From an uncultured Chlorobiota bacterium (GTDB lineage Bacteria > Bacteroidota > Bacteroidia > Bacteroidales > JAADGE01), in NCBI GenBank assembly GCA_947311265.1, contig CAMZKQ010000005.1:1-16038 (forward strand): a stretch of 16,038 nucleotides of DNA, written 5' to 3'. The notes beneath the pieces are model-generated. The model had not been told where the DNA came from and did no database searches. It worked only from the letters and a program-made list of their open reading frames with translations. Below are positions 15,686 to 16,038 of this stretch, one piece after another. Position 1 is the stretch's first letter, and each line of letters opens with the position of its first letter. A program made the position numbers and the translations under genes.

Positions 15686-16038
15686 ATGGAAGATTTATTA
15701 AGCATATTTGTAAAATCAATTTTTGTTGATAATATGATTTTTGCATACTTCCTAGGCATGTGTTCATACCTAGCAGTATCCAAAACAGTAAATACTGCAA
15801 CAGGGCTAGGACTAGCAGTTATTTTCGTACTCGGCATAACTGTACCTATCAACTATTTGCTCGAGAACTATATCCTTAAAAAAGGGGCTTTAGACTGGCT
15901 AATAGGGGCAGATGCCGCCAACATAGATTTAAGTTTCCTTAGCTTCATCATGTTTATTGCCGTAATTGCTTCTATGGTACAATTGGTAGAAATGATTGTC
16001 GAAAAATACGCCCCTGCACTCTACTCGCAACTCGGTAT
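15686..16038 (+). CDS. nqrE: NqrE, Na+-translocating NADH:quinone reductase subunit E (3' end cut)
   Basis: The first 117 codons of NqrE, about 55-60 percent of the usual ~200 residues; the window ends in frame. MEDLLSIFVKSIFVDNMIFAYFLGMC carries Cys26, one of the two cysteines that pair with NqrD for the [2Fe-2S] cluster. SFLSFIMFIAVIASMVQLVEM and EKYAPALYSQLG are also family hallmarks. The second cluster cysteine lies past the end. nqrF, the NADH-oxidising FAD/2Fe-2S subunit, is expected next. Confidence 0.95.
   Translation, partial: MEDLLSIFVKSIFVDNMIFAYFLGMCSYLAVSKTVNTATGLGLAVIFVLGITVPINYLLENYILKKGALDWLIGADAANIDLSFLSFIMFIAVIASMVQLVEMIVEKYAPALYSQLG

Noticed and set aside
1..16038. CRISPR arrays, tRNA/rRNA genes, insertion sequences or phage genes
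   Set aside because: No regularly spaced repeats, cloverleaf-like sequences, transposase or integrase motifs were seen on either strand.

Overview
The window looks like AT-rich chromosomal DNA from a free-living, probably marine or aquatic, member of the Bacteroidota. Several signs point there. Candidate promoters fit the phylum-specific TTTG / TAnnTTTG pattern. A large sensor phosphatase has the TPR–transmembrane–coiled-coil–SpoIIE layout common in Cytophagia and Flavobacteriia. Transketolase is of the split type. The window ends in an nqr operon for the sodium-pumping NADH:quinone oxidoreductase. No tRNA, rRNA, insertion sequence, phage gene or CRISPR array is visible. The gene content is mostly core.

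Layout. 1-272 is AT-rich non-coding DNA. 273-2941 holds a SiaC-family (DUF1987) phosphoprotein gene, a strong terminator, and a separately promoted SpoIIE/PP2C phosphatase with TPR sensor repeats. These look like two parts of one phosphorylation switch. 3013-3546 encodes a stand-alone MogA/MoaB-type molybdopterin protein. It converges, with a 6-base gap, on a 964-residue AddB-like iron-sulfur PD-(D/E)XK nuclease on the minus strand (3553-6447). Divergent from that is ubiE/menG (menaquinone methylation), overlapping by 4 bases a beta-propeller lipoprotein gene. The lipoprotein gene converges on ispF, and their stop codons share one TTAA. 9091-10234 holds a YbjN-like small protein gene with its own promoter and terminator, then a PspA/IM30-like coiled-coil protein gene. 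The C-terminal half of transketolase follows (10276-11229), without its N-terminal partner, and ends at a perfect 14-bp terminator hairpin. From 11464 a good promoter drives nqrA-nqrB-nqrC-nqrD-nqrE; the window cuts nqrE.

How the genes fit together. UbiE makes menaquinone, the likely electron acceptor for the NQR complex, and IspF feeds the isoprenoid pathway that supplies its side chain. The SiaC/phosphatase pair and the YbjN/PspA pair are the regulatory and envelope-stress-like elements.

The most notable anomaly is in nqrA. Its reading frame is broken after codon 55 by an apparent one-base loss that creates TAG, while both flanking parts encode good NqrA sequence. The break is either a sequencing or assembly error, a real mutation, or possibly a -1 recoding site (A AAG before UAG). 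I see no convincing undescribed multi-gene system. The SiaC/SpoIIE pair is the best candidate for interesting biology.
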